Source: Liolophura sinensis
Lineage: Eukaryota; Mollusca; Polyplacophora; Chitonida; Chitonidae
Direction: 5' to 3'
Assembly (NCBI RefSeq): GCF_032854445.1
Contig: NC_088295.1
Location: 35,310,510-35,374,509 of the forward strand
DNA length: 64,000 bases
A program made the translations under genes and the position numbers. The number at the start of each line of letters is the position of its first letter. The first letter of the stretch is position 1. Shown piece after piece: positions 37,601 through 46,238 of the stretch. A model generated the notes under the pieces. It did not search any database and was not told where the DNA came from. It worked only from the letters and a program-made list of their open reading frames with translations.

Positions 37601-37783
37601 ATAACTTCTGACTCACTTTGTACAGAGTTGATATTTTATTGCCACAGGCGGTTTTCTGTAGTTCCAAGAACGTTCCTTGTCTGAGCTGAGGTTGCGGCGG
37701 TGTTTCTGGGAGGACCTGTGCACATTCCACTGCCTTTCGCTGTTACATGTTACCCCGCACTGCCAGCAGTATTTCCGCAACAT
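10524..37783 (-). CDS. HELZ2: HELZ2-like helicase-RNB-helicase protein, gene A (17 coding exons, appears complete)
   Basis: The exons, listed 5' to 3', are 37783-37617, 36386-36179, 36028-35921, 35656-35130, 34459-33998, 33392-33204, 33026-32228, 31883-31802, 31471-27541, 26736-26651, 25710-25444, 16804-16416, 15437-15228, 14967-14746, 14006-13850, 11370-11203 and 10663-10524. All junctions keep frame and all introns read GT-AG, giving 2703 residues; human HELZ2 is about 2650. Seen in order: a Cys/His zinc-finger region (about 1-80), SF1 helicase 1 (GPFGTGKT about 520, DEAA about 646, motif V-VI about 848-890), RNB domain ([11 protein letters not shown] about 1374, HFTSPIRRY about 1711) and SF1 helicase 2 (GPPGTGKT about 2225, DECG about 2409, QYRM about 2474, AITRAKKG about 2650). 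Known of the family: RNB enzymes are 3'-5' exoribonucleases, and vertebrate HELZ2 is interferon-induced. A role in RNA decay or antiviral defence here is inference. No disabling change was seen. The ATG at 37783 fits the phase of exon 1, but a further 5' exon cannot be excluded. Confidence 0.9.
10788..10986 (-). mobile_element. Family 1 SINE, minus strand
   Basis: Reverse copy with TTTATTTATTTGATTGGTG at its left, through the GGCGGCCAGCATTATGGTGG block to the B-box region. It lies in the last intron of gene A. Confidence 0.75.
11203..11370 (-). CDS. HELZ2: Gene A exon 16: helicase 2 motifs V and VI, start of minisatellite
   Basis: A 168-base exon ([14 protein letters not shown] to [12 protein letters not shown] plus one base). 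Its first 61 bases and the intron just before it form the 120-bp unit repeated upstream. The acceptor at 11371-11372 is the copy nearest the unique exon and keeps the frame from exon 15. Confidence 0.88.
11310..11905 (-). repeat. Exon/intron minisatellite in gene A (about 5 units of 118-120 bp)
   Basis: Each unit, read on the minus strand, has about 60 bases of intron ending in TTTCCACAG and then about 60 bases of exon 16 (20 codons from GSEWDYVIL). Acceptor copies lie near 11371, 11489, 11609, 11727 and 11847, so unit lengths alternate 118 and 120 because of a two-base TA difference. The array runs from within exon 16 to unique intron at 11905. Confidence 0.95.
11980..12135. repeat. Dispersed intronic repeat, copy 1
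   Basis: Shares GTTCC-GTC-ATAAT-CCAATT-CCAAAAC-ATAACAC blocks with 14525-14690, in the intron between gene A exons 15 and 16. Class unknown. Confidence 0.5.
13040..13440. repeat. Degenerate triplicated segment in a gene A intron
   Basis: Three related cores, near 13050 (GGCAAGGCGGCGTTTGCGAG), 13232 (GTAAGGCAGCATTTGCGATA) and 13390 (GCAAGACGACATCTGTGAGT), at spacings of about 182 and 158 bases. Confidence 0.45.
13850..14006 (-). CDS. HELZ2: Gene A exon 15: leads into helicase 2 motif V
   Basis: 157 bases ([13 protein letters not shown] to VDTVISSQ plus one base). The donor CAAG|GTACAT splits a glycine. Spliced to exon 16 it makes the motif V sequence [18 protein letters not shown]. Confidence 0.92.
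14525..14690. repeat. Dispersed intronic repeat, copy 2
   Basis: Diverged match to 11980-12135, in the intron between gene A exons 14 and 15. A shorter match to its start (CGTTCCATGTCAATAA) occurs near 17208. Confidence 0.5.
14746..14967 (-). CDS. HELZ2: Gene A exon 14: after motif IV of helicase 2
   Basis: Seventy-four codons in phase 0 ([13 protein letters not shown] to NQKEAYLA). The joined sequence [13 protein letters not shown] is the usual motif IV context of Upf1-like helicases. Confidence 0.92.
15228..15437 (-). CDS. HELZ2: Gene A exon 13: helicase 2 motifs II and III
   Basis: Seventy codons in phase 0, with Walker [14 protein letters not shown], motif [13 protein letters not shown] and the start of motif IV (TYQYRM). 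It differs from gene B at only about three bases by eye. Confidence 0.93.
15438..16415 (-). other. Gene A intron between exons 12 and 13
   Basis: Contains one SINE fragment; otherwise nothing recognised. The gene B counterpart is 3.1 kb because of a DNA transposon remnant and a SINE. Confidence 0.6.
15650..15748 (+). mobile_element. Family 1 SINE, degenerate fragment
   Basis: Only GTGAAATATTCTTGAGCATGG and nearby TTTCCTCAGGACT are recognisable. It lies in the intron between exons 12 and 13 of gene A. Confidence 0.5.
16416..16804 (-). CDS. HELZ2: Gene A exon 12: helicase 2 insert between motifs I and II
   Basis: A 389-base exon (HLKKLGSSC to GSCVSQ) with a Ser/Ala-rich linker and a helical hairpin ending in the [11 protein letters not shown] motif Ib/Ic strand. 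The donor is CAG|GTAAGC; the gene B counterpart has GC. Confidence 0.9.
17267..17942 (+). repeat. 5' LTR of the BEL/Pao element
   Basis: Aligns along its length with 23568-24262. Both begin TTTAGGGGACAG and end AATTCGCCTATA. It contains a CAC/CAT/ACT-rich microsatellite-like stretch near 17780-17815. Confidence 0.85.
23568..24262 (+). repeat. 3' LTR of the BEL/Pao element
   Basis: The second copy of the long repeat, slightly longer than the 5' copy because it holds a short internal duplication. A purine-rich stretch (AAAGGGG near 23554) precedes it, as expected of a polypurine tract. Confidence 0.85.
24263..25443 (-). other. Rest of the gene A intron upstream of the BEL/Pao element
   Basis: AT-rich, nothing recognised. 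Confidence 0.5.
25444..25710 (-). CDS. HELZ2: Gene A exon 11: helicase 2 Q motif and Walker A
   Basis: Residues about 2187-2275. It has a LPRPNKVQ Q-motif, the Walker A box GPPGTGKT and the [10 protein letters not shown] motif Ia. In gene A the following intron holds the BEL/Pao element. Confidence 0.92.
25711..26650 (-). other. Gene A intron between exons 10 and 11
   Basis: No repeat or coding signal; the 142-codon frame at 26013-26441 shows no motif. Confidence 0.5.
26651..26736 (-). CDS. HELZ2: Gene A exon 10
   Basis: Eighty-six bases ([13 protein letters not shown] to RTPNAS), phase 2 in and phase 1 out. Same length as the gene B exon at 60230-60315. It links the RNB C-terminal region to helicase 2. 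Confidence 0.82.
26997..27488 (+). mobile_element. Older family 1 SINE, split by a younger copy
   Basis: The head and body lie at about 26997-27184 (GTCAAGTGGTTAGCG and GCTCATGCTGG are recognisable) and the tail at 27467-27488 (CACCAATGAAATAAATAAAT). The intact copy at 27201-27450 interrupts it. Confidence 0.75.
27201..27450 (+). mobile_element. Family 1 tRNA-derived SINE, full length
   Basis: Starts with an A-box-like TGGCTCAGTTTGTTAGCG and ends with the family tail (GAAATATTCTTGAGTACGGC and AATAAATAAA). A perfect 16-base target duplication flanks it (27185-27200 and 27451-27466). It sits inside the tail of an older SINE of the same family, in the gene A intron between exons 9 and 10. Confidence 0.9.
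27541..31471 (-). CDS. HELZ2: Gene A exon 9: helicase 1 end, linker and whole RNB domain
   Basis: A single 3931-base exon, residues about 848-2158. It holds helicase 1 motifs V ([14 protein letters not shown]) and VI (NTALTRARS), an acidic linker ([13 protein letters not shown]), the cold-shock-like region before RNB, and the RNB domain with the four aspartates of [11 protein letters not shown] and the [12 protein letters not shown] box. A long C-terminal part with KWHK and CHCWITSV segments follows. Other RNB-family enzymes need these aspartates for Mg2+ and hydrolysis, so activity is expected. The donor AG|GTATTT is conserved in gene B. Confidence 0.92.
31802..31883 (-). CDS. HELZ2: Gene A exon 8: short helicase 1 exon
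   Basis: Eighty-two bases ([10 protein letters not shown] to AHNIPG), phase 0 in and phase 1 out. It joins to GREFRAVF of exon 9 to form the Q/P-G-R-E-F motif V of helicase 1. Confidence 0.8.
32228..33026 (-). CDS. HELZ2: Gene A exon 7: helicase 1 motifs II, III and IV
   Basis: Residues about 554-820. It has the Walker B box VDEAAQALE, motif [13 protein letters not shown] and a NYRS motif IV. It ends in TSYVDQ, which joins directly to the VHLIRN strand of exon 8. Confidence 0.9.
33204..33392 (-). CDS. HELZ2: Gene A exon 6: helicase 1 motifs Q, I and Ia
   Basis: Residues about 491-554. It has a LNSNQ Q-motif, the Walker A box [10 protein letters not shown] at about 520 and the ILICTESN motif Ia. 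This is the ATP-binding start of the first SF1 core. Confidence 0.9.
33393..33997 (-). other. Gene A intron between exons 5 and 6
   Basis: AT-rich, nothing recognised. Confidence 0.55.
33998..34459 (-). CDS. HELZ2: Gene A exon 5: beta-barrel region before helicase 1
   Basis: Residues about 337-491. This is the segment before the Walker A exon, equivalent to the 1B/stalk part of Upf1-like helicases. Both flanking junctions are phase 2 and give an arginine split across the next intron. Confidence 0.8.
34830..35075. repeat. Dispersed repeat of unknown class, copy 1
   Basis: ATTATTGACCTCGAGCGTCC and the later TTCCACGATCACTGAAAGTC resemble blocks at 38645-38875 in the same order. It lies in the intron between gene A exons 4 and 5. 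Confidence 0.4.
35130..35656 (-). CDS. HELZ2: Gene A exon 4: region N-terminal to helicase 1
   Basis: Residues about 162-337. It has the [10 protein letters not shown]-type segment and basic helices that precede the helicase core in HELZ/MOV10-like proteins. The phase 2 donor AG|GTAGGT joins to exon 5. Confidence 0.8.
35921..36028 (-). CDS. HELZ2: Gene A exon 3
   Basis: Thirty-six codons in phase 0 on both sides (MVESLANVD to FEIRTS), bounded by a TTTTCAG acceptor and a GTAAGT donor. It is the start of the beta-rich region that precedes helicase 1 in this family. Confidence 0.75.
36179..36386 (-). CDS. HELZ2: Gene A exon 2: Cys/His-rich (CCCH-like) segment
   Basis: Residues 56-125. C54 and K56 come from the exon 1 junction, followed by C63-x3-H67 and C75-x3-H79, which resembles the CCCH fingers of HELZ-family N termini with irregular spacing. 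A charged helical stretch follows. The donor GTG|GTTAGT keeps phase 0. Confidence 0.75.
36387..37616 (-). other. Gene A intron between exons 1 and 2
   Basis: AT-rich, nothing recognised. Its phase 2 junctions join a Lys codon in the zinc-finger region. Confidence 0.5.
37617..37783 (-). CDS. HELZ2: Gene A exon 1: start codon and U1-like C2H2 finger
   Basis: The exon codes for residues 1-55 plus two bases. C6, C9, H22 and H28 fit a C-x2-C-x12-H-x5-H finger of the U1/matrin type, usually RNA-binding. A possible acceptor at 37800 would place 16 bases of 5' UTR before the ATG. The donor is AA|GTGAGT. Confidence 0.7.
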
Positions 37784-40700
37784 GGTGAGGTTTCTCTCAC
37801 TGGTTTGTATAGACAATGTTAAGAACGTGTAATAATGAAAACAACCTCTGATAATACTAAAAACTTCCAGGTAAAAATACATTTAGGTTACACACTTAGT
37901 TATTTTCTCGAAATGAAAATCATTGAATCGGAAAATACTTTATCGGGAATTTGTTTGGATTCTGGAATATGGTTCAATGTTTCCTTATGGCTTAAATGAA
38001 AATGTTTATGGGTATTGGTAAGTTTACATACGGTCAACCACACGATTTTAACATAAACTAACCGTTCAAATGCCATCAACCAAGTCAGCGCAGCCATCGT
38101 AGGAGAATGTTTAATAACATGTCGATCAACATTCACACTTCCTCTAAAAATAGTAAGTGAAATGGTGACAGAAGTAACACCAATCCACTACTACACTTTC
38201 TAAACTACCCCAAGTGATCCGTGTATGTCAGGACATATTTTATTTTGAATCAGCCAGAAGAGTTCAAATTGCTAAAAACAGACTAACTAAAATTAAAGTA
38301 CCTTGACAGTGGTCTTGATTTACACTACGAATATTAAAGGATGCAGAGATTTGCAATACTCTGCCGAATTATTTCAACATACGAGAGCCCTCCTGCATTT
38401 CCTACCAGTAGTAGGCCTACAGTCGTTTTAGAAAAAGTACTATTGTACAATTGCAAAAAGTTCAGGCGTCAATCGTATGTGGGTTCTTACAAACTCCAAA
38501 CGTCTGATTAAAGAACATTCCTGGTGTCAATCCAACATCGCTAAATAGTACTGACAGCTTGATTGACTCCCTCTTAATTTCATCATAATTTTATATACCG
38601 TATTTTCTTAGTCGAGTAGTTTGCTTGAAACGTTTTGGAAACTCTATTTGGGATTATTCACCTTGAACGTCAGTTTTGGTTGACAGCTGATATTCGTTTA
38701 TCGACGTATAGATACAGTTCAGGAGAAATAACGATGTCTATCTCTGTCCAATAAAGTGGAGAAAACTACTTTTTTGAGACAAGGGAAATAGCGATTTTGA
38801 CTCAAGGGGAGATAATTGTGAGAGACTTTGCTATGGGAGCACTTATTCCACGATCATTGCCGATACTTTCAAATGCCTAAAACGAAAGCTTTATTGAGTT
38901 CTAAAACTTATGAGAAGATATTTTAAGAGACAACATGTTTTAGATTCAGGTTAGGGAAACACTACCTTCAACATCTGAATAAGAGGAAAATACCTCGGTT
39001 GTTCTATACCTTATAAGTACCTTCAGTGTTTCAAAAGAAGGGCCATGGGGGCAATGTGCTCCGAGGCAAGAATGCGTGAAAAGCGGTCTTTAAACGAGAA
39101 TTCTATACACATGAATCTGTTGAACATAACAGCAGCAAGTTTTGTGGCCAAGCAATTCACAAAACACATGAACAATCCACTGTACTCTGTCATTTTAAGT
39201 AAGAGCAGACAGCAGAATCACGTCAGCCGACATAAACGAGACGGGTGGTACACATTCATTTCCGACAGTGACATTAACCGATAAATGTAGACAACTTGCT
39301 AGTGACAAATGTAGCAAGAGAACTTACTTGACCTCAGGATAAACCTACATCGGGTATCGGTATATGTATCATCTGGGTGTAGAAATATACTGAGAATCGC
39401 GGTACCTGCTCTCTGAAAACTGATATGTTACATATAACTGAAAAAAATCCAACATTTTGTTAGTGGTGAAGGAGGGAAAGCAATTAAAACATGATCAGTT
39501 AATACTTTCTAAAGTTTTAGAAATTTAAGACTTGTGACAGGCTACTTACAGTTATCTTTCAATAGTAGATTTGTCAGTTTTGAATATCTTCATCAGATCG
39601 CTCTTTTTCAAGGATTACCAAGGATTGTTCTCCTATCTCCATTGGCTTGTTTCCTCCGTTGGGTGCCGCTAATCGCTTCAGACGTTCGCTTCTCTGAGGT
39701 AATCCGTGTACCCTGAAAGTGTCGTCACGTACATATGTCTGCCTCCTGAGTGGCTGAATATACACTGTTTTTAATATATCTTGAGCATTTTGGAGTACTT
39801 TTCAAAAATCTGAAGACGAACACATGCAGAAAGGTGTAATGTAAAATGCTGCATGGGATTATCTTAGCAATTTAAGGATATATTTTGAGGGTACCTGTTC
39901 ATAGAAGTCATATTAGGTTATATTCCTGTCAGTTTGAGGGATATGTTCAGTCATTGCTTTTTTTCTTCACATTACCAGGCAAAACTGTAGATTGCACCCA
40001 ATATATGGCAAAAAGGCAGATCGGGGGTCGCATGACGGTTGTGGAAACTACTTTTTCGGGCTATGGAAATAACCCACGCCTGATTGGTTAAAATTGATAA
40101 AATGGTGGCTCTTTCGATTTTTTTCAGAATGAGCGATTTTATTTACTATGAATTCCAATACATCGGTTACGAAACATCACAAAAATAAAAAGGTAGGCCC
40201 ATGCCTTTTAAACTTTATGTGAGATACTTTATCGATGCATGTATACATTTGGTCATTTTCTTTTAACATATATTTCCCGAAAGAGTACTCTGCAGAGCAT
40301 AGGAAAATAACATATTTTTGTAGAGTGGAGTGGGGAAGTTGAGCTCCTATCAGCCCAAGGTGTACTAGCTTCATCTAACACTCACATATATGAATCTGGT
40401 GTGAAAAATCATGTACCCAAACTTAGACGTTCATAAGTAATATCGGAGTTTTGTGTCTATATAGCTTACCTTATGGCACCTGCGCCCAAGTAGTCGGGCA
40501 ACACTATTTTTATTAGCCTGTTATGACGTTTCCGGTGTTTTCCGACCTGGTATAGTTATTTTTCTTGTCACCTTATTTCTTGGAACGAGTAGCCACTGCT
40601 CTGTCATGTAAGTTTGTGAAGAACCAAATGTAATCCATACCCTCGAATGTATTTAATTCTGAAAGCAAGGGGACCAAAATACATAAAAGAATTATATGGC

Positions 40701-41347
40701 TGAAAGCTGGAAGCCTATTGTTTTTGCTGCGATGAGTTTTTTCTTCCTTCTCTGATAACTGCTCTTTATTGTTTTGCGAGAAAACTTTGTATCACGGCTG
40801 TTAACTTCTACCTGCTGGTGTATAAAACTTAACCCACTTGTGACCCACTTAGACGGCATATTGGAGAGGTAATCTGAAAAAATTCTCCCCCAGAAAATTG
40901 ATATACATGTGCAAGACTAATACACTGTAAGAGCCTTCGGGTCAAAGAAATTAGTCAAATTTTTGGGGTCAGTTAGGTTGACCCAAACGTTTTAGGTGAA
41001 ACAACATTTCTTTTCTTCTAGTCGAAAAGTCAAATCAATATGGGTCAATTTCTTGAACCAAATTTTTGACTCTAACAGGTGATTGATTTCATGTACTCGA
41101 TCCAAAATAACAAGGTTAATTTCTTATTATATGGAGTTTGACCCAAATTGTTTGGATTGAGAGCTTGGGCCAAATTTTTTGACTTGCACAAGTGTCCGCT
41201 CGACCCAAATAACTTAGTTTCTTATGAGTCTAATTCAACCTCGGCTTAACTTCATTGAAGTGCATGCTAGTTAAAACATAAGAGATATCCCAGAGACAGA
41301 TATAAGAAACCCAAATTATACAACATATACATGTATATAGCTATGTA
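37784..41347. other. Gene A upstream region and intergenic DNA
   Basis: Should contain the gene A promoter and any 5' UTR exon, but no clear TATA or initiator was identified. It has one dispersed repeat copy (38645). The stretch 40920-41230 is rich in GACCCAAA/TTTGGGTC words without clear order. Confidence 0.4.
38645..38875. repeat. Dispersed repeat of unknown class, copy 2
   Basis: GATTATTCACCTTGAACGTC to TTCCACGATCATTGCCGATA. The middle part (GGAGAAAACTACTTTTTTGA) also resembles 40040-40075. Confidence 0.4.
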
Positions 41348-41515
41348 GGGCCCTCATTGGCTCAGACTGTTAAAGCAGTAAATTATGGTCAATCTCTGAA
41401 CACGAGTCAAGAGTTCAAATCCAGCTATCTCTGGTTTTGCTGCAGCTTTAATGATGGACCTGATGGAGAATTCTCTCCATACGTGACTGGTTTCTACTTG
41501 TTAAAGGAGTAATGA
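41348..41515 (+). mobile_element. Possible third tRNA-derived SINE
   Basis: TTGGCTCAGACTGTTAAAGC resembles an A box, and GAGTTCAAATCCAGC 50 bases on resembles a B box, followed by about 110 bases unlike families 1 and 2. Only one copy is seen here, so this rests on the head alone. Confidence 0.4.
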
Positions 41516-42926
41516 CATATACCAAAAGGTTTCTGAATATATTCTGCAATAAGATATGTCTACTATTAGTGATTAGACACACACACTAAGTTAATTGTGT
41601 AATTAAGGAAGACAATGCGTTTCATGTCAGACAGTAGAGCTGAAAAAGAGATCAACTTGTTCCCTCCAAACAGGCATAAAAAGATAAACCCTACTATGTA
41701 GCGCAATATATGCAGGCCTTTTATTGGATATTTTAGGTTTTTCCAAAATTCATATTTCAATCATTTTTTGTTTTCTCTCTCAATTTTCAATTTTATTGAC
41801 TTCAAGCAACGGTCATGTGTTCAACTATGTTAGACATTACCATCACATAACATAGCCTACACTGTGCAAAGGTAATGATATACATTTGTCCTTTAGCTAG
41901 CAGTTTGAAGGCTGTATTTGGTTGTTTTTGAGCCCTGATGTTTGGCATGAAAACGACTCTCTCCAGATCTTAACATTTTCCCTATTTTACACAACACAAC
42001 AACACACCCATGAAAATGGCCCTCAGAATACAGTTTCATAGAATCAGAGTATCCCAGATAGAACATACCGATCATATTAAGACTGCACACTAATTAAATT
42101 CTTTCTAATTCTGCCATATTGTCTTGTAAGACGATTGCGTGTTCTAAAACATGCAGAACATTTTAAATTTGTGATTTAATCACCAATCCCAAGACAAAAT
42201 GCTAAGAGAATTTTTGACACCACCGATGTTAAATCAATCAGTCAAGGTTAATTGTTGATGTCAGGTACATGCCTTAAGCTTCATCTTATATGGTAGGCCT
42301 GTAAACTAAAATATATCTGCGAATCTGCGAAATTTTTTAACCATACATCGGTTTATGCTAAGTATAGCGCAACAATAAAGGCTCAAAATACATGCATATT
42401 CAACACTGAATATATACAACATATACAAAACCACCTCTAATTAAGATCACACTAGGTATGATCAAATACAATGACATTGACTAAAACATGCATATCTCTT
42501 TTTGTCTCTCATACATGTAACTAGCATGTCAACAATCCTTATGTAGTAACGTAGGGCACCCACATGTTTTGTTACTGTTTTTTTTTGGGGGGGGGGGCGA
42601 TATTACACTTTGTATTAATAAACGGTTAAAGAAATGTAACCGACATAAACCGTAATCCTTGGATTATGTCAGAAATTTCCAAATCTGTGGGTAGTATGCC
42701 CTAGACAGACGCTCGCGGTTTATTTCGAATCACAAGTCTAACATGTAGAACGTTCTACATGTTCTTGCCCGTGCCCGTGCCATTGTCTTACAAGATAATG
42801 CCAAATATTGAGAAAGGATTGAATAAGGGTAAAGTCTTGATAAGAACTGCATACCCCTGCGAGTGATAGTTTTGTAAAATGTGTTTATCAAGATTGTTAT
42901 CAGTGCTTTTTAGTAATGCAGTTGTG
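41516..42926. other. Intergenic, nothing recognised
   Basis: AT-rich, with a short G-run near 42589. No coding signal. Confidence 0.45.
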
Positions 42927-42939
42927 CGTGGCTCATCGA

Positions 42940-43309
42940 GTGAGTGAGTTAGTGAGTGCTTGGGGTTTAACGTCGTACTCAACAATTTTTCAGTCATATG
43001 ACGACGAAGGAATCATTAGGGTGCATGCACGTGTAATGTGCCTCCTTGTTGCAGGACGGATTTCCACCGCTCTTTTATTTAGTGCTTCATTACTGAGACG
43101 ACTTACCGAAGGCAAGTAAGCCGCCCCGCCCGAGCCATTATACTGATACGGGTCAACCAGTCGTTGCACTATCCCCTTCATGCTGAACGCCAAGCGAGGA
43201 AGTTACAACTTCCTCTTTTAAAGTCTTAGGTGTGACTCGACCAAGGATTGATCCTGGATCTACCGGTCCCGAAGCGGACGCTCTACCAACTGTGCTATCC
43301 GGGCCGGTC
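42940..43309 (-). mobile_element. Family 2 tRNA-derived SINE, full length (370 bp)
   Basis: Read on the minus strand it begins CCGGATAGCACAGTTGGTAG, an A box, has a GATCCAGGATCAATCC B box, and ends in TTGAGTACGACGTTAAACCC and a CACTCACT-type tail. A perfect 13-base target duplication CGTGGCTCATCGA lies at 42927-42939 and 43310-43322. Confidence 0.88.
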
Positions 43310-43322
43310 CGTGGCTCATCGA

Positions 43323-43989
43323 AGTAACCTAAGCGTGCTTATGCCATTGACCTCCAACCCAAGACTTTTTATATCGGAATAGTTATGATTGGGTTTAGCT
43401 ATATTCTCAACCCAAATATCACCTGTCTGGAGCACAAGTCTGTAGCCTTTGTACGAATTACGCTGTTAGACCACTGCCAGCTGCAGAAATGCATGCAGCT
43501 ACATGTAGCTGGTAGGCCTATACAGGTCGTTTAGTCTGTTTTCAGTGGTCTTACCGGTATCGATTACTATCATTACCAAGGTCTTACAAGTAATGGAGTA
43601 TTTCTGTATAAGCTTGGCCTACCTGTACAAATATGTCAAATGAGGACGATTTGGAGTGATTAGGCCCTATTTAGTTTTCCGTGGTAAAATTCAGAGTAAA
43701 CTGACAGATTTCAATATGCCGTAATATGTAGTCTAAACAATAATATCTTCATATACGTTACGCGACATGTTACACATGAATACAAAAGAAAATTAAGAAA
43801 ATTACCTTTGGTGTTCCTGACAGGTGAAGTAATGACACAGCCGACCCATGAAAAGACACCCACAGCCAGATAACGTTTATATATCACCTGATGCAGACAC
43901 GTATCTCGTATAAACACCTGCAGAATGCTTATATGTCATGACAAAGAAGTAGTCAGTGCGGAGGTTTACCTTTGTAAATAAAATAGGCC

Positions 43990-44039
<50 letters not shown>

Positions 44040-44725
44040 TTTCGCAGAAACGGATCTGCAACTTTCGCTTTCACTTTAATTTATTGTCATGTGTGGCAAA
44101 CATGTACAGACTTGTCAACATTCTTTTTTTTTCCTTGGGTGTTATATGCAAGACACCACGAAGTTCCCCGTACTAAATACGTAGTCCCATTAATAGTGCT
44201 ACACAGATCAGATATGATTCCGTGATGCATTTTGATAATTTTTTTTTCTTTGTCATAGATCACCGCGGTATGCGACAGAAATACTGGCCGTGTGGGATCT
44301 CAAATGAGAATCATTTATTCTTGATAACAAACTTGGACAAATCATTCTTTCATACAACCATATATTTGGCATGTGGCCAACAATATTCTTACAAACACTG
44401 GATGCATTCATAACACGGACAGATAGAGCACATACATAACCATATGCACGACACCGCATGCGGCGTAACTGTAACCCTAAAATAGCAATGACACCAATAG
44501 TGTTATTTTGCCTTCAGTTTAGTTATGACACATGGTGATAACATGAATACAACGGGGAATCCCATCGCAAAACTGAATGCTTTTCCGTGTGGGGGTTTCT
44601 AACCACCTCTGTTTAGGACGAAGTTTATAGGAGAGCTGCGTTGATAAGTTCTATCTTAAACGACCATTAAATTAATTCACGAATTGAAAAATCTCAGGCA
44701 CATCTGTGCATGGTCTCCTACACAT
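43323..44725. other. Intergenic, microsatellite only
   Basis: Contains the (AT)n run at 43992; nothing else recognised up to the solo LTR. Confidence 0.45.
43992..44038. repeat. (AT)n microsatellite
   Basis: About 23 AT units. Confidence 0.97.
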
Positions 44726-45474
44726 TGTTATGTGCACGACTGCCGTCAGTTTCTAAAAATAGCTTGCCACTGTTTACATATGCTGAGTTCAGGGAGTGCT
44801 GTCTGCCTCTACCTTAGAATATTCCAGAATGCGCTCAGTTCGGTTCCTGTTTGTTTACATCAAGTGTTCAGGAATTTTCTTATTCTGGACAATTCCACCA
44901 GGCTATATAAGACGGGAGAGAACAAAGAACGGAGAAAGGAGAATTATTGAGAGCTTGGATGCTTTTGCTGTGTATTACTTTAGTAGGCCTTTTGTGCTGA
45001 ATTTTGGTGTCTCTATAGCCTCTGGCTTTGTTAGATCCTATCTCCACAGAGCATTTGTTCAGTCTGAACTTGTATGTTTAATTTGTGCTCTTGTATACAC
45101 AGTGCTTATTAGTACACGGACCCTGTCTGTGGAATTTTGTGTATATTTCGTCATACACTCAGTTATACTGTGGATTTTCCCTCTTGTGAATTTGCCTCTG
45201 AGCATTTATGCCTGTGTGGTATATATTGTGGAATATATGCGTCTGTTTGGACTTGACACCGTAAGTACTTTAGTATTTGTATAGATACTGCTATCCTTTC
45301 TTGTTAAACTTAAGTACTTTAGTATTTGTATAAGTCTTATTATCTGTTCTTGTTAAGCTAATAAATTGTTGTAAAATAAAATCTGCTGGTTTTGGTTACT
45401 TTTTTGTGCGGCTAAACTGTCGTGTATTTCGAAAAAGCCATCTCTTTATAATACAGGCAGTTTGGGTCGTAACA
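44726..45474 (+). mobile_element. Solo LTR (LTR retroelement remnant)
   Basis: A 749-base unit with ends TGTTA and TAACA, flanked on both sides by ACAT, a 4-base target duplication. Inside are a TATATAA box near 44904 and AATAAA near 45360, in the order expected of U3-R-U5. A 22-base segment is repeated at about 45259 and 45311. No internal coding region is present, which fits LTR-LTR recombination. The family is unresolved; Ty3/gypsy is a guess from the short target duplication. The open frame across it is not a gene. Confidence 0.7.
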
Positions 45475-46238
45475 ACATCTGTCAAGTTTCAGGTGAATCG
45501 GCTGAAAGCTGTAGGAGAGTTGCGATCACAAGCATTTCCTCTCCTTAAATCCAGGTTGTATCTTGAAAGGGTGATATGTCTCCAAATTATTCATGAAGCG
45601 TGTAAGACCCAACGGCATATATCTGTGAATCATCTTCTCCACGCCCACCGGGCAGATTTCAGTTGTACAAGGCCAAATACTGATGGTTACATCCCCCCTT
45701 ACTGTATACAATGGTACCGTCGTAAAAATGAACTACAGTTTAATATGGTAAACTACAGTATACATCCGTGATGTGCTTAACTGATGCTGCTAATGTCTGT
45801 AAATTCAACAGCTTGGTGGTCACAACCTATAAGCTTGTGCCGCACAATATAGCTATACATGTAAATGCATTCGTAAGCTTGATTGTCACCGGCAGTATGT
45901 TTAGGTGGCGGCCAAGCTGACAGGAGACAAAGCTGATAGGTAATGGTCGTGTTTTTTTGGTCTATCGGTTTCATTGCCAACGTTCAGCACTTTCACATAA
46001 ATTCCAGAAATTCAATTCCAAAAATCTGATACATGCCTCAAACAGTGCACATAAATCATTATTATACAAAGCTGAATGGTTTTCCGTTTTCTAAATTCTG
46101 ACAAAATAATCTTAAATGTGTCTTTAAGCTGAAAATTCCCATGCCTATATGATCAATTGTTAAGTCATCCAATGCTCACAACCGTCACTCTACACGAGGT
46201 GCCGCTTCAATTCCGGCCTTGGGTACAGGATTTCTAGA

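Noticed and set aside
10524-37783. Gene A as a pseudogene because of the large retroelement insertion
   Set aside because: The element lies within an intron. All 17 exons splice in phase and every catalytic motif is intact.
38875-38890. Possible interferon-type (IRF) site AAAACGAAAG upstream of gene A
   Set aside because: A single short match about 1.1 kb from the start codon is expected by chance in AT-rich DNA, and no paired GAAA motif was seen.
40920-41230. Possible repeat element with GACCCAAA/TTTGGGTC words
   Set aside because: No consistent unit, ends or inverted repeat could be drawn; it may be a decayed element.
44796-45284. 162-codon frame with hydrophobic stretches
   Set aside because: It lies wholly within the solo LTR and matches no known product.
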